In this document: positions 48,348 through 58,831 of the stretch, piece by piece | Position numbering within the stretch: the stretch's first letter is position 1 | Layout: every line of letters starts with the position of its first letter | Assembly (NCBI GenBank): GCA_029779535.1 | Contig: JAKPAG010000125.1 | Coordinates: 1 to 64,000, forward strand | Source of the DNA: Pseudomonadota bacterium | GTDB lineage: Bacteria; Pseudomonadota; Alphaproteobacteria; Sphingomonadales; Sphingomonadaceae | Reading direction: 5' to 3' | Length of the DNA stretch: 64,000 bases | The notes under the pieces: generated by a model | The model's input: the letters and a program-made list of their open reading frames with translations, nothing else | What the model was told of the DNA's origin: nothing | The model's database searches: none | Position numbers and translations under genes: made by a program

Positions 48348-50350
48348 TCCGCCGCCTCCGCAAAGGTTTCACCGTGCAGCAGTTCAGCCGAGCAGCGCTG
48401 CATCGTCTCGCTGGCGCGGGCAATCGGGTTGGTGAGGTAGAAATCCTTGACCGGGTAGCCCTCGATCACACCTTCCGCCTTGGCCTTCCCGCCCTTCGGC
48501 AGCGCGCCGTAATCGGCCAGCCCTTCGCGGCCGAGCGCCGGAACCGCCTTCGCCATCGCCGCGCGCAGCTGATCGAAGCTGTCGAAGCCAACCGAGACGC
48601 CCAGCGCGTCGGCCAGGGCGCGCAGGATTGTCCAGTCCTCGCGCGCGTCGCCGGGCGCGAAGACCGCCTTGTCGGCCAGCTGGACCCGGCCTTCGGTGTT
48701 GACATAGGTGCCCGGCTTTTCGCTGAACGCCGCGCCGGGCAGGATCACGTCCGCCGCATGGGCGCCCTTGTCGCCGTGGTGGCCGATGTAGACCACGGTC
48801 GAACCGGCGAACCTGGTATAGTCCACCTCGTCCGCGCCGAGCGACAGGACCAGCTTGGGCTTCGCCGCCACCAGGTCGGCAATGCCGCCCGGCTGGGCAT
48901 AGCCCAGCATCAATCCGCCCATACGGCTGGCTGCCATATGCAGCGCGTTGAAACCGTTCCAGCCATCGCGGACCAGGTTGTACTTTTCAGCCAGCGCCAA
49001 GCTGGGTTCGAGCCCGCCCTTGCCCAGCCCCGCCCCGCCGATGATCAGCGCCGGGCGCTGCGCCGCCTTGAACGCTTCGTCCGCATCCTTGGGCAGTTTG
49101 TTGAGCACGGCGAGGTCATTGCCGAGGTTGCTGACCGGATAGGTCGCGTCCCATTCGGGGCCGACCACGAACACCTTCGCGCCGTTCTTCGCGGCCTTGC
49201 GCAGGCGGGCGTTGAGCAGCGGGGCTTCCCAGCGCACGTGGCTGCCGACGATCAGGATCGCATCGGCCGTCTCGATCCCCGACAGGGTCGAATTGAAGTT
49301 GACTGCCGCCAGGTTAGAGCAATCGTAGGCTAGGCCCGTCTGCCGCCCTTCGAGCAGCGAGGAACCCAGCGCGCCAGCCAGCGCCCTGGCCGCGAACATG
49401 GTTTCGCAATCGACCATGTCGCCCGCGATCACCGCCACCGACTTGCCCGGATTGACGCTGGCGACTGCGGCAAATGCCTCGTCCCAGCTGGCCGGAACCA
49501 GCTTGCCGTCGCGGCGGACATATGGGCGGTCGAGCCGGCGCTTGGTCAGCCCGTCAACCTGGAAGCGGCCCTTGTCGCTCAGCCACTCCTCGTTCACGTC
49601 ATCGTTGACGCGGGGCAGGATGCGCAGCACTTCGCGCCCCCGGCTGTCGAGCCGGATGTTCGCCCCGATCGCGTCGGACACGTCGATCGACAGGGTCTTC
49701 TTGAGTTCCCACGGCCGCGCTTCGAACGCGTAAGGCCCGCTGGTCAGCGCGCCGACCGGGCACAGGTCGATCACGTTGGCCGAAAGCTCGTGCTTGGCGG
49801 CCTTTTCCAGGTAGGTCGTGATCTGCATGTTCTCGCCGCGATAGAGCGCGCCGATTTCATCGACCCCGGCGATCTCCTCGCTGAACCGCACGCAGCGGGT
49901 GCACTGGATGCACCGCGTCATGGTGGTCTTGATCAGCGGCCCCATGTACTTTTCGGTCACGGCGCGCTTGTGCTCGTGAAACCGGCTCGTGCCGCGGCCA
50001 TAGGCGACCGACTGGTCCTGCAGGTCACATTCGCCGCCCTGGTCGCAGATCGGGCAGTCGAGCGGGTGGTTGATGAGCAGGAACTCCATCACCCCTTCAC
50101 GCGCCTTCTTGACCATCGGGCTGTCGGTCTTGATCACCTGGCCTTCGCTGGCCGGCAGCGCGCAGCTCGCCTGCGGCTTCGGCGGCCCGGGGGCAACCTC
50201 GACCAGGCACATGCGGCAATTGCCCGCAATGGACAGCCGCTCATGATAGCAGAAGCGCGGGATTTCCTTGCCCGCCAGCTCGCAGGCCTGCAGGACGGTC
50301 GCGCCCTGCGGGACTTCAAGCTCAACGCCGTCGACGGTAACCTTGGGCAT
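48344..50350 (-). CDS. nuoG: NADH-quinone oxidoreductase subunit G
   Basis: This 668-residue protein has an N-terminal 2Fe-2S ferredoxin domain ([19 protein letters not shown], broken here at the 19th residue), a His/Cys motif region [13 protein letters not shown] and [19 protein letters not shown] for 4Fe-4S clusters. A molybdopterin-oxidoreductase-like domain without a metal pterin follows. It is shorter than E. coli NuoG (about 900), like the mitochondrial 75-kDa subunit and other alphaproteobacterial forms. It carries electrons along the peripheral arm. Its ATG shares one base with the nuoF stop. Confidence 0.97.
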   Translation of the reverse strand: MPKVTVDGVELEVPQGATVLQACELAGKEIPRFCYHERLSIAGNCRMCLVEVAPGPPKPQASCALPASEGQVIKTDSPMVKKAREGVMEFLLINHPLDCPICDQGGECDLQDQSVAYGRGTSRFHEHKRAVTEKYMGPLIKTTMTRCIQCTRCVRFSEEIAGVDEIGALYRGENMQITTYLEKAAKHELSANVIDLCPVGALTSGPYAFEARPWELKKTLSIDVSDAIGANIRLDSRGREVLRILPRVNDDVNEEWLSDKGRFQVDGLTKRRLDRPYVRRDGKLVPASWDEAFAAVASVNPGKSVAVIAGDMVDCETMFAARALAGALGSSLLEGRQTGLAYDCSNLAAVNFNSTLSGIETADAILIVGSHVRWEAPLLNARLRKAAKNGAKVFVVGPEWDATYPVSNLGNDLAVLNKLPKDADEAFKAAQRPALIIGGAGLGKGGLEPSLALAEKYNLVRDGWNGFNALHMAASRMGGLMLGYAQPGGIADLVAAKPKLVLSLGADEVDYTRFAGSTVVYIGHHGDKGAHAADVILPGAAFSEKPGTYVNTEGRVQLADKAVFAPGDAREDWTILRALADALGVSVGFDSFDQLRAAMAKAVPALGREGLADYGALPKGGKAKAEGVIEGYPVKDFYLTNPIARASETMQRCSAELLHGETFAEAAE

Positions 50351-51636
50351 TACTCAGCCGCCTCCCGAACGTTTTCAGCGATCCGCTTTTCCAGCTCGGG
50401 GCGGAAATGGCGGATCAGGCCCTGGATCGGCCAGGCGGCCGCATCGCCCAGGGCGCAGATGGTGTGGCCTTCGACCTGCTTGGTCACGTCCCACAGCATG
50501 TCGATTTCAGCGAGGTCCGCATCGCCGGTGCGCAGGCGTTCCATCACCCGCCACATCCAGCCCGTGCCTTCGCGGCAAGGGGTGCACTGCCCGCAGCTTT
50601 CGTGCTTGTAGAAGTAGGACAGGCGGCTGATCGCGCGGACGATGTCGGTGCTCTTGTCCATGACGATCACGGCGGCGGTGCCCAGGCCCGAACCGACCGC
50701 GCGCAGGCCGTCGAAGTCCATCGGCGCGTCCCAGATTTCCGCTGCGGGAACCAGCGGAACCGACGAGCCGCCCGGGATCACCGCCAGCAGGTTGTCACGC
50801 CCGCCGCGAATGCCGCCGCAATGCTTTTCGATCAGCTCGCTGAACGGGATCGACATCGCTTCCTCGACCACGCAGGGCTTGTTCACGTGCCCGCTGATCT
50901 GGAACAGCTTGGTGCCCTTGTTGTTGTCGCGCCCGAAGTTGGAGAACCAAGCCGCACCGCGCCGCAGGATCGTGGGGGCAACCGCGATCGATTCGACGTT
51001 GTTGACCGTGGTCGGGCAGCCATAGAGCCCCGCACCGGCCGGGAACGGCGGCTTGAGGCGGGGCTGGCCCTTCTTGCCCTCGATGCTTTCGATCATCGCG
51101 GTTTCTTCGCCGCAGATGTAGGCGCCCGCGCCGCGGTGCACGAAGACGTCGAAATCGTAGCCGCTCTTGGCCGCGTTCTTGCCCAGCAGGCCCGCGTCAT
51201 AGGCTTCCTGAACGGCGGCCATCAGCGTTTCGGCTTCGCGGATGTATTCGCCGCGAATGTAAATGTAGGCAGCGCGCGCGCGCATCGCAAAACCGGCAAC
51301 CAGCGCGCCTTCGATCAGCTTGTGCGGATCGTGGCGGATGATTTCGCGGTCCTTGCACGAACCCGGCTCGGATTCGTCGGCGTTGATAACCAGGAAACTC
51401 GGACGACCGTCCTTCGATTCCTTGGGCATGAAGGACCACTTCATCCCGGTCGGGAAACCGGCGCCGCCGCGCCCGCGCAGGCCCGAAGCCTTGATCTCCT
51501 CGATGATCTTGTCCTGGCCCAGCGCCAGCAGGGCCTTGGTATTGTCCCAGTCCCCGCGCGCCTGGGCGGCCTTCAGGTTCCACGGCTGGTAGCCGTAGAG
51601 ATTGGTGAAGATGCGGTCCTTGTCAGCGAGCGACAT
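50350..51636 (-). CDS. nuoF: NADH-quinone oxidoreductase subunit F
   Basis: This 428-residue subunit binds NADH and FMN. It has [37 protein letters not shown] and [13 protein letters not shown], and the 4Fe-4S (N3) motif [19 protein letters not shown] is oxidised here and electrons enter the chain. It begins 3 bp downstream of the nuoE stop. Confidence 0.98.
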   Translation of the reverse strand: MSLADKDRIFTNLYGYQPWNLKAAQARGDWDNTKALLALGQDKIIEEIKASGLRGRGGAGFPTGMKWSFMPKESKDGRPSFLVINADESEPGSCKDREIIRHDPHKLIEGALVAGFAMRARAAYIYIRGEYIREAETLMAAVQEAYDAGLLGKNAAKSGYDFDVFVHRGAGAYICGEETAMIESIEGKKGQPRLKPPFPAGAGLYGCPTTVNNVESIAVAPTILRRGAAWFSNFGRDNNKGTKLFQISGHVNKPCVVEEAMSIPFSELIEKHCGGIRGGRDNLLAVIPGGSSVPLVPAAEIWDAPMDFDGLRAVGSGLGTAAVIVMDKSTDIVRAISRLSYFYKHESCGQCTPCREGTGWMWRVMERLRTGDADLAEIDMLWDVTKQVEGHTICALGDAAAWPIQGLIRHFRPELEKRIAENVREAAE

Positions 51637-51639
51637 GGC

Positions 51640-52308
51640 TTACCACTCCTTCCGGTAGTCGTGGTTGGAATCGACCATCGCCGTCAGCGTGGTCGGTCCG
51701 CCCAGCGGTTCGACGGTGTGGCGGCCCGGTTCCTGCGTGCCCGCCTTGGGCGTCTTGCCGGCGGCCAGCGCATCGAGCACAGCATCAAGCCGTTCCGGGG
51801 TCAGGTCCTCGTAGTTGTCGTCGTTGATCTGGACCATCGGCGCAGAGGCGCAGTTGCCCATGCATTCGACCTCGGTCAGCGTCCAGAGGCCATCGTCGGT
51901 GGTGTGGCCCTTGTGCATGCCCCGCTTCTTGCAGGCGGCCAGGATGTCGTCGCTCCCGCGCAGCATGCAAGGCGTGGTGCCGCAGACCTGCACGTGGAAC
52001 CGGCCCACCGGCACCAGGTTGTACATGGTGTAGAACGAGGCGACCTCGACCACGCGGATGATCGGCATGTCGAGGTACTTCGCGACATATTCCATCACCG
52101 GGATCGGCAGCCAGCCCTGGGTCTGGGTTTCCTCGCCCACCTGGCGCTGGGCGAAGTCGAGCAGGGCCATGACAGCGCTGCGCTGGCGCCCGGCGGGATA
52201 GCGCGCGATCGCGGCCTTGGCCTTGGCGTCCCAGGCGGCGTTGAAGGCGAAATTGCCCCAGCGCGCGCGCAGTTCCGGCGTATCGGGTTCGAGATGACGG
52301 TCAGCCAT
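51640..52308 (-). CDS. nuoE: NADH-quinone oxidoreductase subunit E
   Basis: This 222-residue thioredoxin-like subunit binds cluster N1a through CGTTPCMLRG and ECMGNCASAP cysteines. ATG 52308 shares one base with the stop of the NTF2-like gene (TAATG). It has an extra C-terminal region of about 50 residues (PGRHTVEPLGGPTTLTAM) beyond the E. coli length, common in alphaproteobacteria. It partners NuoF in the NADH module. Confidence 0.96.
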   Translation of the reverse strand: MADRHLEPDTPELRARWGNFAFNAAWDAKAKAAIARYPAGRQRSAVMALLDFAQRQVGEETQTQGWLPIPVMEYVAKYLDMPIIRVVEVASFYTMYNLVPVGRFHVQVCGTTPCMLRGSDDILAACKKRGMHKGHTTDDGLWTLTEVECMGNCASAPMVQINDDNYEDLTPERLDAVLDALAAGKTPKAGTQEPGRHTVEPLGGPTTLTAMVDSNHDYRKEW

Positions 52309-52658
52309 TAGCGGATGAACTCCACGCGAGAGCACTTGTCGCCCTCGAACGAGTAGACGGCGATCACGTCGAACGGTTCGACCAGCTCAGAGCCATCGCT
52401 GGCCGGGCCGCGCGTGACGTGTTCGCGCATGAGGACATAATTGCCGATTGCCTGCGCCTCGACGATCTCGGCATGGTTCTGCGGCCACTTGGCAAAGGCG
52501 GCGGCGAGGCCCGAACGGGTCCCTTCCTTGCCTTCGCGCACCACCGCGCCGCGATAGTTCGCTTCGCAGGCATCGTCGGTCATGTACGAGACGTAGGTAT
52601 CGACGTCCTGCGCATTGTAGGCCGCGATCATCGCCTTGGCGGTGTCGAGGTTGCTCAC
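52308..52658 (-). CDS. NTF2/SnoaL-like protein inside the nuo operon
   Basis: This 116-residue protein has the alpha+beta cone pattern of the NTF2-like superfamily: [20 protein letters not shown] with [39 protein letters not shown] and [20 protein letters not shown]. It starts at GTG 52658, overlapping the nuoD stop by 4 bases, and its TAA shares a base with the nuoE ATG. It therefore sits in the translational chain of complex I. The NTF2 fold includes isomerases and binding proteins, so an enzymatic role is possible. It may also be an assembly or accessory factor. Neither can be settled from sequence alone. Confidence 0.85.
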   Translation of the reverse strand: MSNLDTAKAMIAAYNAQDVDTYVSYMTDDACEANYRGAVVREGKEGTRSGLAAAFAKWPQNHAEIVEAQAIGNYVLMREHVTRGPASDGSELVEPFDVIAVYSFEGDKCSRVEFIR

Positions 52659-53866
52659 CGGTCGCACTCCCCGAACACCACGTCGATCGCGCCGAGGATG
52701 GCGGTCGCGTCGGGCAGCATGTGGCCCTTGCACATGAAATCCATCGCCTGGAGGTGGCTGAACGCGGTCGGGCGGATCTTGCAGCGATACGGCTTGTTCG
52801 AGCCGTCCGAGACGAGATAGACGCCGAATTCGCCCTTGGGGCTTTCGGTGGCGACATAGACTTCGCCGGCGGGCACGTGGAAGCCTTCGGTGTAGAGCTT
52901 GAAGTGGTGGATCAAACTTTCCATCGACTGCTTCATTTCCGCGCGCTTGGGCGGCGAAACCTTGCGGTCGTCGGAATTGACCGGGCCGCCGGGCATCTCG
53001 CGCAGGCACTGCTGCATGATGCGGGCCGACTGGCGCACTTCCTCGACGCGGACCATGAAGCGGTCGTAGCAGTCCGAGTTGGTGCCGACCGGGATCTCGA
53101 AGTCCATGCGGTCATACACGTCATAGGGCTGCGCCTTGCGCAGATCCCACGGAATGCCGGCGGCGCGGATCATCGGGCCGGAGAAGCCCCAGGCCAGCGC
53201 GTCTTCCTTGCTGACCTTGGCGATGTCGACATTGCGCTGCTTGAAGATGCGGTTGTCGACCACAAGGCTCATCGCGTCCTCGAACAGGGTCGGCATGCGC
53301 TTGTCCAGCCACACGGCGATATCGTCGAGCAGCGCCTGCGGCACGTCCTGATGGACGCCGCCCGGGCGGAACCAGGCGCTGTGCATGCGCGCGCCGGACG
53401 CGCGTTCGAAGAAGTTGAGGCAATCCTCGCGGATTTCGAACAGCCACAGGTTCGGCGTCATCGCGCCGACGTCCATCACGTGCGACCCCATGTTGAGCAT
53501 GTGGTTGCAGATGCGGGTCAGTTCCGCGAACAACACGCGCAGGTATTGCCCGCGCAGCGGCACTTCGACGTTGAGCAGCTTTTCCACTGCCAGGACGTAG
53601 CTGTGCTCCATCCCCAGCGGCGAGCAATAGTCGAGCCGGTCGAAATAGGGCAGCGCCTGGAGGTAGGTCTTGTTTTCGATCAGCTTTTCGGTGCCGCGAT
53701 GGAGCAGACCGACGTGCGGATCGACCCGCTCGATGATCTCGCCGTCGAGTTCCAGCACCATGCGCAGCACGCCGTGCGCGGCCGGGTGCTGGGGCCCGAA
53801 GTTGATCGTGTAGTTGGTGATGACTTCATCGCCGGTGGTCGGCGATTCCTCGAGGGTGAAGCTCAT
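52655..53866 (-). CDS. nuoD: NADH-quinone oxidoreductase subunit D
   Basis: This 403-residue subunit matches Nuo[61 protein letters not shown] and the terminal region with DVVFGECDR. It forms the quinone cavity with NuoB and NuoH and is related to nickel-iron hydrogenase large subunits without the metal ligands. It is coupled to the NTF2-like gene and to nuoC by 4-base overlaps. Confidence 0.98.
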   Translation of the reverse strand: MSFTLEESPTTGDEVITNYTINFGPQHPAAHGVLRMVLELDGEIIERVDPHVGLLHRGTEKLIENKTYLQALPYFDRLDYCSPLGMEHSYVLAVEKLLNVEVPLRGQYLRVLFAELTRICNHMLNMGSHVMDVGAMTPNLWLFEIREDCLNFFERASGARMHSAWFRPGGVHQDVPQALLDDIAVWLDKRMPTLFEDAMSLVVDNRIFKQRNVDIAKVSKEDALAWGFSGPMIRAAGIPWDLRKAQPYDVYDRMDFEIPVGTNSDCYDRFMVRVEEVRQSARIMQQCLREMPGGPVNSDDRKVSPPKRAEMKQSMESLIHHFKLYTEGFHVPAGEVYVATESPKGEFGVYLVSDGSNKPYRCKIRPTAFSHLQAMDFMCKGHMLPDATAILGAIDVVFGECDR

Positions 53867-54510
53867 GCCTTCTTCTCCCCACCCTGGTTTTCCTGGGCCT
53901 TTTCATCGCCCGGCAGCACGTAGTCCGCGCCTTCCCACGGGCTCATGAAGTCGAACTGGCGCAGGTCCTGGGCCAGCTTGACCGGTTCATAGACCACGCG
54001 CTTGTCTTCCTCGGAATAGCGCAGCTCGACATAGCCGGTCAGCGGGAAGTCCTTGCGGAAGGGATGCCCTTCAAAACCGTAGTCCGTCAGGATGCGGCGC
54101 AGGTCGGTGTTGCCTTCGAAGATCACGCCGTACATGTCGAACACTTCGCGCTCGAGCCAGCCGGCGACCGGCCAGATCGTGGTCACGGTCGGCACCGGAG
54201 TATCTTCCGCGGCCGTGGTCTTGACGATCAGGCGGTGGTTCCTGGTCACCGACAGCAGGCAGTAAACCACTTCGAAGCGTTCGGCCCGGCCCGGATAGTC
54301 CGCGCCGGCGATTTCCATCAGCTGTTGGTATTCGTGATCGTCACGCAGCTGCCGCAGCGCATTGGCCACTTCGGCGCGGGACACAGTAATCACGACTTCG
54401 CCGTGCTCTTCCCTGGCCGCGACGACCTTGGCGCCAAGCGCCTTGGTCAGCGCGTCAAGGACGCCTTCGTTCGAAGCGAAGCGCGGGGCGGAATGGAGGA
54501 CCTTGCTCAT
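53863..54510 (-). CDS. nuoC: NADH-quinone oxidoreductase subunit C
   Basis: This 215-residue protein has [40 protein letters not shown] and [20 protein letters not shown] with [13 protein letters not shown], the NuoC (30-kDa) signatures. It is a scaffold between NuoB and NuoD. NuoC and NuoD are separate genes here, not fused as in E. coli. It lies 10 bp after the nuoB stop. Confidence 0.97.
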   Translation of the reverse strand: MSKVLHSAPRFASNEGVLDALTKALGAKVVAAREEHGEVVITVSRAEVANALRQLRDDHEYQQLMEIAGADYPGRAERFEVVYCLLSVTRNHRLIVKTTAAEDTPVPTVTTIWPVAGWLEREVFDMYGVIFEGNTDLRRILTDYGFEGHPFRKDFPLTGYVELRYSEEDKRVVYEPVKLAQDLRQFDFMSPWEGADYVLPGDEKAQENQGGEKKA

Positions 54511-54520
54511 CGCCTGCCCC

Positions 54521-55078
54521 TCAACGCTCGATCGTGCCGATGCGGCGGATCTTCCGCTGCAACTGCATCACGCCATAGAGCAGCGCTTCAGCGGTCGGCG
54601 GGCAGCCCGGGACATAGATGTCCACCGGCACGATCCGGTCGCAGCCGCGCACCACGGAATAGCTGTAGTGATAGTAGCCGCCGCCATTGGCGCAGCTGCC
54701 CATCGAGATGACGTACTTCGGCTCCGACATCTGGTCATAGACCTTGCGTAGCGCCGGGGCCATCTTGTTGCACAGCGTGCCGGCCACGATCATGACGTCC
54801 GACTGGCGCGGGGAAGCGCGCGGGGCAACGCCGAAGCGTTCCATGTCATAGCGCGGCATGTTGACGTGGATCATCTCGACCGCGCAGCAGGCGAGGCCGA
54901 AGGTCATCCACCACAGCGAGCCAGTCCGGGCCCACTGGAACAGGTCCTCGGTGCTGGTGACAAGGAAACCCTTGTCATGCACTTCCGAATTGAGGTCGTT
55001 GAAAAAGCCCTGGTCAGGCGGGATCACCGCCTGGCCACTCGAAAGGGGCTGACCCGCAGAGTTGACGAGCGTGCTCAT
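54521..55078 (-). CDS. nuoB: NADH-quinone oxidoreductase subunit B
   Basis: This 185-residue protein carries the N2 4Fe-4S cluster: adjacent cysteines in [30 protein letters not shown] and [14 protein letters not shown]. It reduces quinone together with NuoD. The ATG at 55078 overlaps the nuoA stop by 4 bases (ATGA); the longer open frame upstream is a shadow of nuoA. Confidence 0.98.
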   Translation of the reverse strand: MSTLVNSAGQPLSSGQAVIPPDQGFFNDLNSEVHDKGFLVTSTEDLFQWARTGSLWWMTFGLACCAVEMIHVNMPRYDMERFGVAPRASPRQSDVMIVAGTLCNKMAPALRKVYDQMSEPKYVISMGSCANGGGYYHYSYSVVRGCDRIVPVDIYVPGCPPTAEALLYGVMQLQRKIRRIGTIER

Positions 55079-55449
55079 TCCCAATCCAGAGCTCCCTTTT
55101 TCCACGCATAGGCGAAGCCGATCACCAGTTCGCCCAGGAAGACCATCATCGTCAGCCACCCGGCCCAGCCCGTTTCGCCCAGGCTGACCGCCCAGGGGAA
55201 CAGGAACGCGGCTTCAAGGTCGAACACGATGAACAGGATCGCGACCAGGTAGAAGCGCACGTCGAACTGGCTGCGCGGATCCTCGAACGCGGGGAAACCA
55301 CATTCGTATTCGCTGTTCTTTTCGGCGCTGGGCTGGTGCGAGCCGGTCAGGCGCGAAACGCCCATCGGCAGGAACACGAACAGCGCCGACAGGGCGAAGG
55401 CGATCCCCAGGAAGATCAGGATCGGCAGGTATTGCGAGAGATCGACCAC
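55075..55449 (-). CDS. nuoA: NADH-quinone oxidoreductase subunit A
   Basis: This 124-residue three-helix membrane subunit has [20 protein letters not shown] and [20 protein letters not shown], the conserved loop and second helix of NuoA. GTG 55449 is preferred because AAAGG lies 8 bp upstream and the protein then begins [15 protein letters not shown]; the upstream reading adds a Pro/Arg-rich stretch unlike the family. It is the first gene of the nuo operon. The promoter should lie in 55450-55588. Confidence 0.94.
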   Translation of the reverse strand: MVDLSQYLPILIFLGIAFALSALFVFLPMGVSRLTGSHQPSAEKNSEYECGFPAFEDPRSQFDVRFYLVAILFIVFDLEAAFLFPWAVSLGETGWAGWLTMMVFLGELVIGFAYAWKKGALDWE

Positions 55450-55588
55450 AAACAATGCCTTTCTGGGGCCTGAATCGGCCTTGCCAAGGAATGAGCGCGC
55501 CCTAGTCCCCGCTGGCCGGACGCGCAAGTGGGGCTAAGGCCAAATCCGGGTGAAATATACGCTTCGCTTACGAGATCGCGCACAACAC

Positions 55589-55612
55589 GGCCGGGACCTG
55601 ACGGCCCCGGCC
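55589..55612 (-). terminator. Hairpin after the aldehyde dehydrogenase
   Basis: Arms GGCCGGGACC and GGCCCCGGCC (one mismatch) with a 4-base loop lie 23 bp beyond the aldehyde dehydrogenase stop and before nuoA. There is no U-run, so read-through into nuo cannot be excluded. Confidence 0.55.
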
Positions 55613-55635
55613 CTGCTGCCAACACCCCGGCGGGC

Positions 55636-57069
55636 CTACTTCTTGAGTTCGCGCGCCAGCGTTGCGTGGGTCTGCTTGCCATAGGGCGGCTTGAAGCCCG
55701 ACAGCTTGCCCACGTCCAGCCCCGCCTGGCGATAGACCGCGCGGGCGTGGCTAAAGGTCTTGAACCCGTCAAAGCCATGGTAATTGCCCATCCCCGAAGG
55801 ACCGACCCCGCCGAACGGCAAGTCTTCCATCGCGTTGTGGAACAGGACGTCGTTGACCGTCACCCCGCCCGAGATCGTGCGGCTCAGCACCTTTTGCTCC
55901 TCGGCCTTGTCCTGCCCGAAGTAATAGAGCCCCAGCGGCCGGTCGTGCGCGTTCACATAATCGATTGCCTGGTCGATGCTGTCATAGGTCATCACCGGCA
56001 GGATCGGGCCGAAGATTTCCTCCTGCATCACCTTCATTTCATCGGTCACGCCCCGGACGATGGTCAGCGGCATCTTGTTGCCGTTGCTCGACTTGAAGTC
56101 CTCGCCCGCCGGGTTGACCTCGATCAGCTCGGCCCCCTTCTCGCGCGCGTCGGCCAGGTAGCCTTGCAGCCGTTCGAAATTGCGGCCGTTGACGACCGAG
56201 GTGTAATCGTCGTTGGCCAGCAGGCTGGGATACATCGCCGAAACGCCCTGGCGGACGCTGTCGATCACCGCGCCTTCCTGCTCCTTCGCCACCAGCAGGT
56301 AATCGGGGGCAAGGCAGATCTGCCCGGCGTTCATCATCTTGCCCATGGCGATGCGTTCGCCCGCCTGGGCAAGCCGGGCGCTGCGGCCGATGAAGGTGGG
56401 CGATTTGCCGCCCAGTTCCAGCGTCACCGGCACCAGGTTTTCGGCCGCCGCGCGCATGATGTGCTTGCCCACGCTGGTTGCCCCGGTGAAGATCAGGTGG
56501 TCAAAAGCCAGCTTGCTGAACGCCGTGCCGACTTCAACCCCGCCGGTGAACACCGCCATTTCGCTCTCGTCGAAATACTGCGGCACCACTTCGGCGAACA
56601 GGTCGGCGACGCGTTCGGTAAACTCGCTCGGCTTGATCATCGCGCGGTTGCCCGCGGCCAGGATGCCGGCCATCGGCACCATGACCATGCCAATCGGGAA
56701 GTTCCACGGCGCGATCACCCCGACCACGCCCTTGGGCTGGTACATCACCTTGGCGCTCGCGCCGATCAGGCCAAGCGGGAACATGGGCTTGCGCCGGTCA
56801 TCGCGGGACCAGGCCTCGAAATGCTTGCGCGCATGTTTCAGCGCGCTGACCGAGGGCATGACGTCGCTCATCAGCGTCTGTTCGATGCTGCGATGGCCGA
56901 AATCGGCGCTGACCGCCTTGGCGAAGGCATCCTTGTGATCGACCAGCAGCGCGATCGCTCGGTCGATCCGGTCGCGGCGCAGCGCCATCGGTTCGGGCAG
57001 AGCCGCGGTAAAGGCGGCGCGCTGCTTGGCCAGCACGGGCCCCAGGCGGGCAATATCAGTGTCGGACAC
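55636..57069 (-). CDS. Coniferyl-aldehyde-dehydrogenase-like protein
   Basis: This 477-residue NAD(P)-dependent aldehyde dehydrogenase has the catalytic Cys252 (NAGQICLAPDYLL) and Glu218 (VTLELGGKSPTF), plus VVGVIAPWNFPIG and FTGATSVGKHIM in the cofactor site. Its length and DLPFGGVGPSGMGNYHG end fit the class with a C-terminal extension (FKPPYGKQTHATLA) seen in coniferyl aldehyde dehydrogenases. The substrate cannot be fixed from sequence. GTG 57069 follows GGAGGGG, a strong ribosome site; longer starts have no such site. Confidence 0.88.
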   Translation of the reverse strand: MSDTDIARLGPVLAKQRAAFTAALPEPMALRRDRIDRAIALLVDHKDAFAKAVSADFGHRSIEQTLMSDVMPSVSALKHARKHFEAWSRDDRRKPMFPLGLIGASAKVMYQPKGVVGVIAPWNFPIGMVMVPMAGILAAGNRAMIKPSEFTERVADLFAEVVPQYFDESEMAVFTGGVEVGTAFSKLAFDHLIFTGATSVGKHIMRAAAENLVPVTLELGGKSPTFIGRSARLAQAGERIAMGKMMNAGQICLAPDYLLVAKEQEGAVIDSVRQGVSAMYPSLLANDDYTSVVNGRNFERLQGYLADAREKGAELIEVNPAGEDFKSSNGNKMPLTIVRGVTDEMKVMQEEIFGPILPVMTYDSIDQAIDYVNAHDRPLGLYYFGQDKAEEQKVLSRTISGGVTVNDVLFHNAMEDLPFGGVGPSGMGNYHGFDGFKTFSHARAVYRQAGLDVGKLSGFKPPYGKQTHATLARELKK

Positions 57070-57218
57070 GGGTCCCCTCCGTTGCAATTTGCCACTCTTG
57101 TTCCGCAGTTGCGCCCGCTTGGCAAGCATGGCCGCCGCGCATCTGCGCGATTGCCAATGATGCGGTGCAACATTATGCCACGCGGGACTCAAGGCTCTGC
57201 TGATAGAAAGGCGCACTC

Positions 57219-58415
57219 ATGGCCACCTTTTCCGCCAACGATCCCGTCGTGATCCTGTCCTATGCCCGCACCCCGATGGGCGGCATGCAGGGCGAACTGT
57301 CCGAAGTTCCGGCCCCTGAACTGGGCGCCATCGCGGTCAAGGGCGCGGTCGAGCGCGCGGGGGTCGACGGCGCGGCGATCGAGCGCATCTACATGGGCTG
57401 CGTGCTTTCGGCCGGCCTCGGCCAGGCACCGGCGCGCCAGGCGGCGCTGAAGGCCGGCCTGCCGCAGTCGGTCGAGGCGACCACGGTCAACAAGATGTGC
57501 GGGTCCGGCATGCAGGCCCTGATCATGGGCGCCGAAGCGCTGGCCTCGGGCAGCATCGACTATGCCATCGCCGGGGGCATGGAATCGATGACCAACGCCC
57601 CGTACCTCCTCAAGAAGCATCGTTCGGGCGCGCGGATCGGCCATGACACGGCCTATGACCACATGTTCCTCGACGGCCTCGAAGACGCTTACGAACCCGG
57701 CCGGGCGATGGGCAGCTTCGCGCAGGTGACGGCAGACGAATACCAGCTGACCCGCGAAGCCCAGGACGAATTCGCGATCGCCTCGCTGACCCGCTCGCAG
57801 GCCGCGACCAAGGACGGCAAGTTCGCCCGCGAAATCGTGCCGGTCACGGTTCGGACCCGCGCCGGCGAAGTGGTGGTGAGCGAGGACGAGCAGCCCAAGA
57901 AGGGCCGCCCGGACAAGATCCCCTCGCTCAAGCCCGCCTTTGCCAAGGATGGCACGATCACCGCGGCCAACGCCTCGTCGATCTCGGACGGCGCGGCGGC
58001 GCTGGTGATCTCGCGCGAAAGCGTGGCCAAGGCAAATGGCCAGGCCCCGGTCGCCCGGATCGTCGCCATGGCCGCCCATGCGCATGAACCGGCCAAATTC
58101 ACCACCGCCCCGGTCGCCGCGATCCGGAAGGTGCTCGACAAGGCCGGCTGGTCGGTAGGCGATGTCGACCTGTTCGAAGTGAACGAGGCTTTCGCCTGCG
58201 TCACCATGTTCGCGATGCAGGATCTGGGCATCCCGCATGACAAGGTGAACGTCCACGGCGGCGCGACCGCGCTGGGCCATCCGATCGGCGCGTCGGGCGC
58301 GCGGATCATCGCCACGCTGATCTCGGCGCTGCAGACCTACGGCAAGACCAGGGGCGTTGCCGCGCTGTGCATCGGCGGCGGCGAGGCGACGGCGGTCGCG
58401 CTCGAACTGGCCTGA
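57219..58415 (+). CDS. Acetyl-CoA C-acetyltransferase (thiolase)
   Basis: This 398-residue thiolase has nucleophile Cys94 (VNKMCGSGMQALI), GGMESMTNAPY, NEAFACVTMFAM, the catalytic His in GHPIGASGAR and the second Cys in LCIGGGEATAVALE. It belongs to the biosynthetic/acetoacetyl-CoA type and may serve ketone-body or amino-acid degradation or polyhydroxybutyrate synthesis. No phaB or phaC is adjacent. It is divergent from the aldehyde dehydrogenase with about 150 bp between. Confidence 0.93.
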   Translation: MATFSANDPVVILSYARTPMGGMQGELSEVPAPELGAIAVKGAVERAGVDGAAIERIYMGCVLSAGLGQAPARQAALKAGLPQSVEATTVNKMCGSGMQALIMGAEALASGSIDYAIAGGMESMTNAPYLLKKHRSGARIGHDTAYDHMFLDGLEDAYEPGRAMGSFAQVTADEYQLTREAQDEFAIASLTRSQAATKDGKFAREIVPVTVRTRAGEVVVSEDEQPKKGRPDKIPSLKPAFAKDGTITAANASSISDGAAALVISRESVAKANGQAPVARIVAMAAHAHEPAKFTTAPVAAIRKVLDKAGWSVGDVDLFEVNEAFACVTMFAMQDLGIPHDKVNVHGGATALGHPIGASGARIIATLISALQTYGKTRGVAALCIGGGEATAVALELA

Positions 58416-58458
58416 CCGCCCGCGCGCTGGCAGACGCGCGACACATTGCGACAGAAAT

Positions 58459-58488
58459 GACCCGGAACTGACCAGTCGGTTCCGGGTC
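58459..58488 (+). terminator. Rho-independent-type terminator after thiolase
   Basis: Perfect 10-bp arms (GACCCGGAAC and GTTCCGGGTC) with a 10-base loop lie 44 bp after the thiolase stop, followed by GCTTCATTTT. This is the clearest intrinsic-terminator-like structure in the window. Confidence 0.75.
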
Positions 58489-58566
58489 GCTTCATTTTCA
58501 GGGGGATAGGCAGCCTTCGTCGCCCATCAAGCGGGCGGCGTCCACCAGGAACGAAGGAAGCCCCCC

Positions 58567-58809
58567 ATGAACCGCAAGCTGCTCAGCATCCTGATCGTCG
58601 CCGGCCTGGCCCTTCCGGGCATTGCCCAGGCCCACACCACCCGCGCCGAGCTGCGCCGCGACCATGCCGCGGTCAAGCATGAGCGGCACCAGCTGCACCG
58701 CGCCGTGGCCCACCACAACTGGCAGCGCGCCAAGGTGGAACACCGCGAGTTGGCCCGCGCCAAGCACCAGCTGCGCGAAGACCGCCGCGACTATCGCCGC
58801 CAGCGCTGA
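58567..58809 (+). CDS. Small exported His/Arg-rich basic protein
   Basis: This 80-residue protein has a Sec signal peptide (MNRKLLSILIVAGLALPGIA, then QAHT; cleavage about residue 22). The mature part of about 58 residues is almost wholly Arg, Lys, His, Glu, Gln and Ala (RRDHAAVKHERHQLHRAVAH, KHQLREDRRDYRRQR) and looks helical. Ribosome site AAGGAAG precedes ATG. I do not recognise a family; exported basic helices of this sort are common in sphingomonads. It stands alone between a terminator and a convergent gene. Confidence 0.75.
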   Translation: MNRKLLSILIVAGLALPGIAQAHTTRAELRRDHAAVKHERHQLHRAVAHHNWQRAKVEHRELARAKHQLREDRRDYRRQR

Positions 58810-58831
58810 ACGTTGGCCGGACCGGGCGGGC

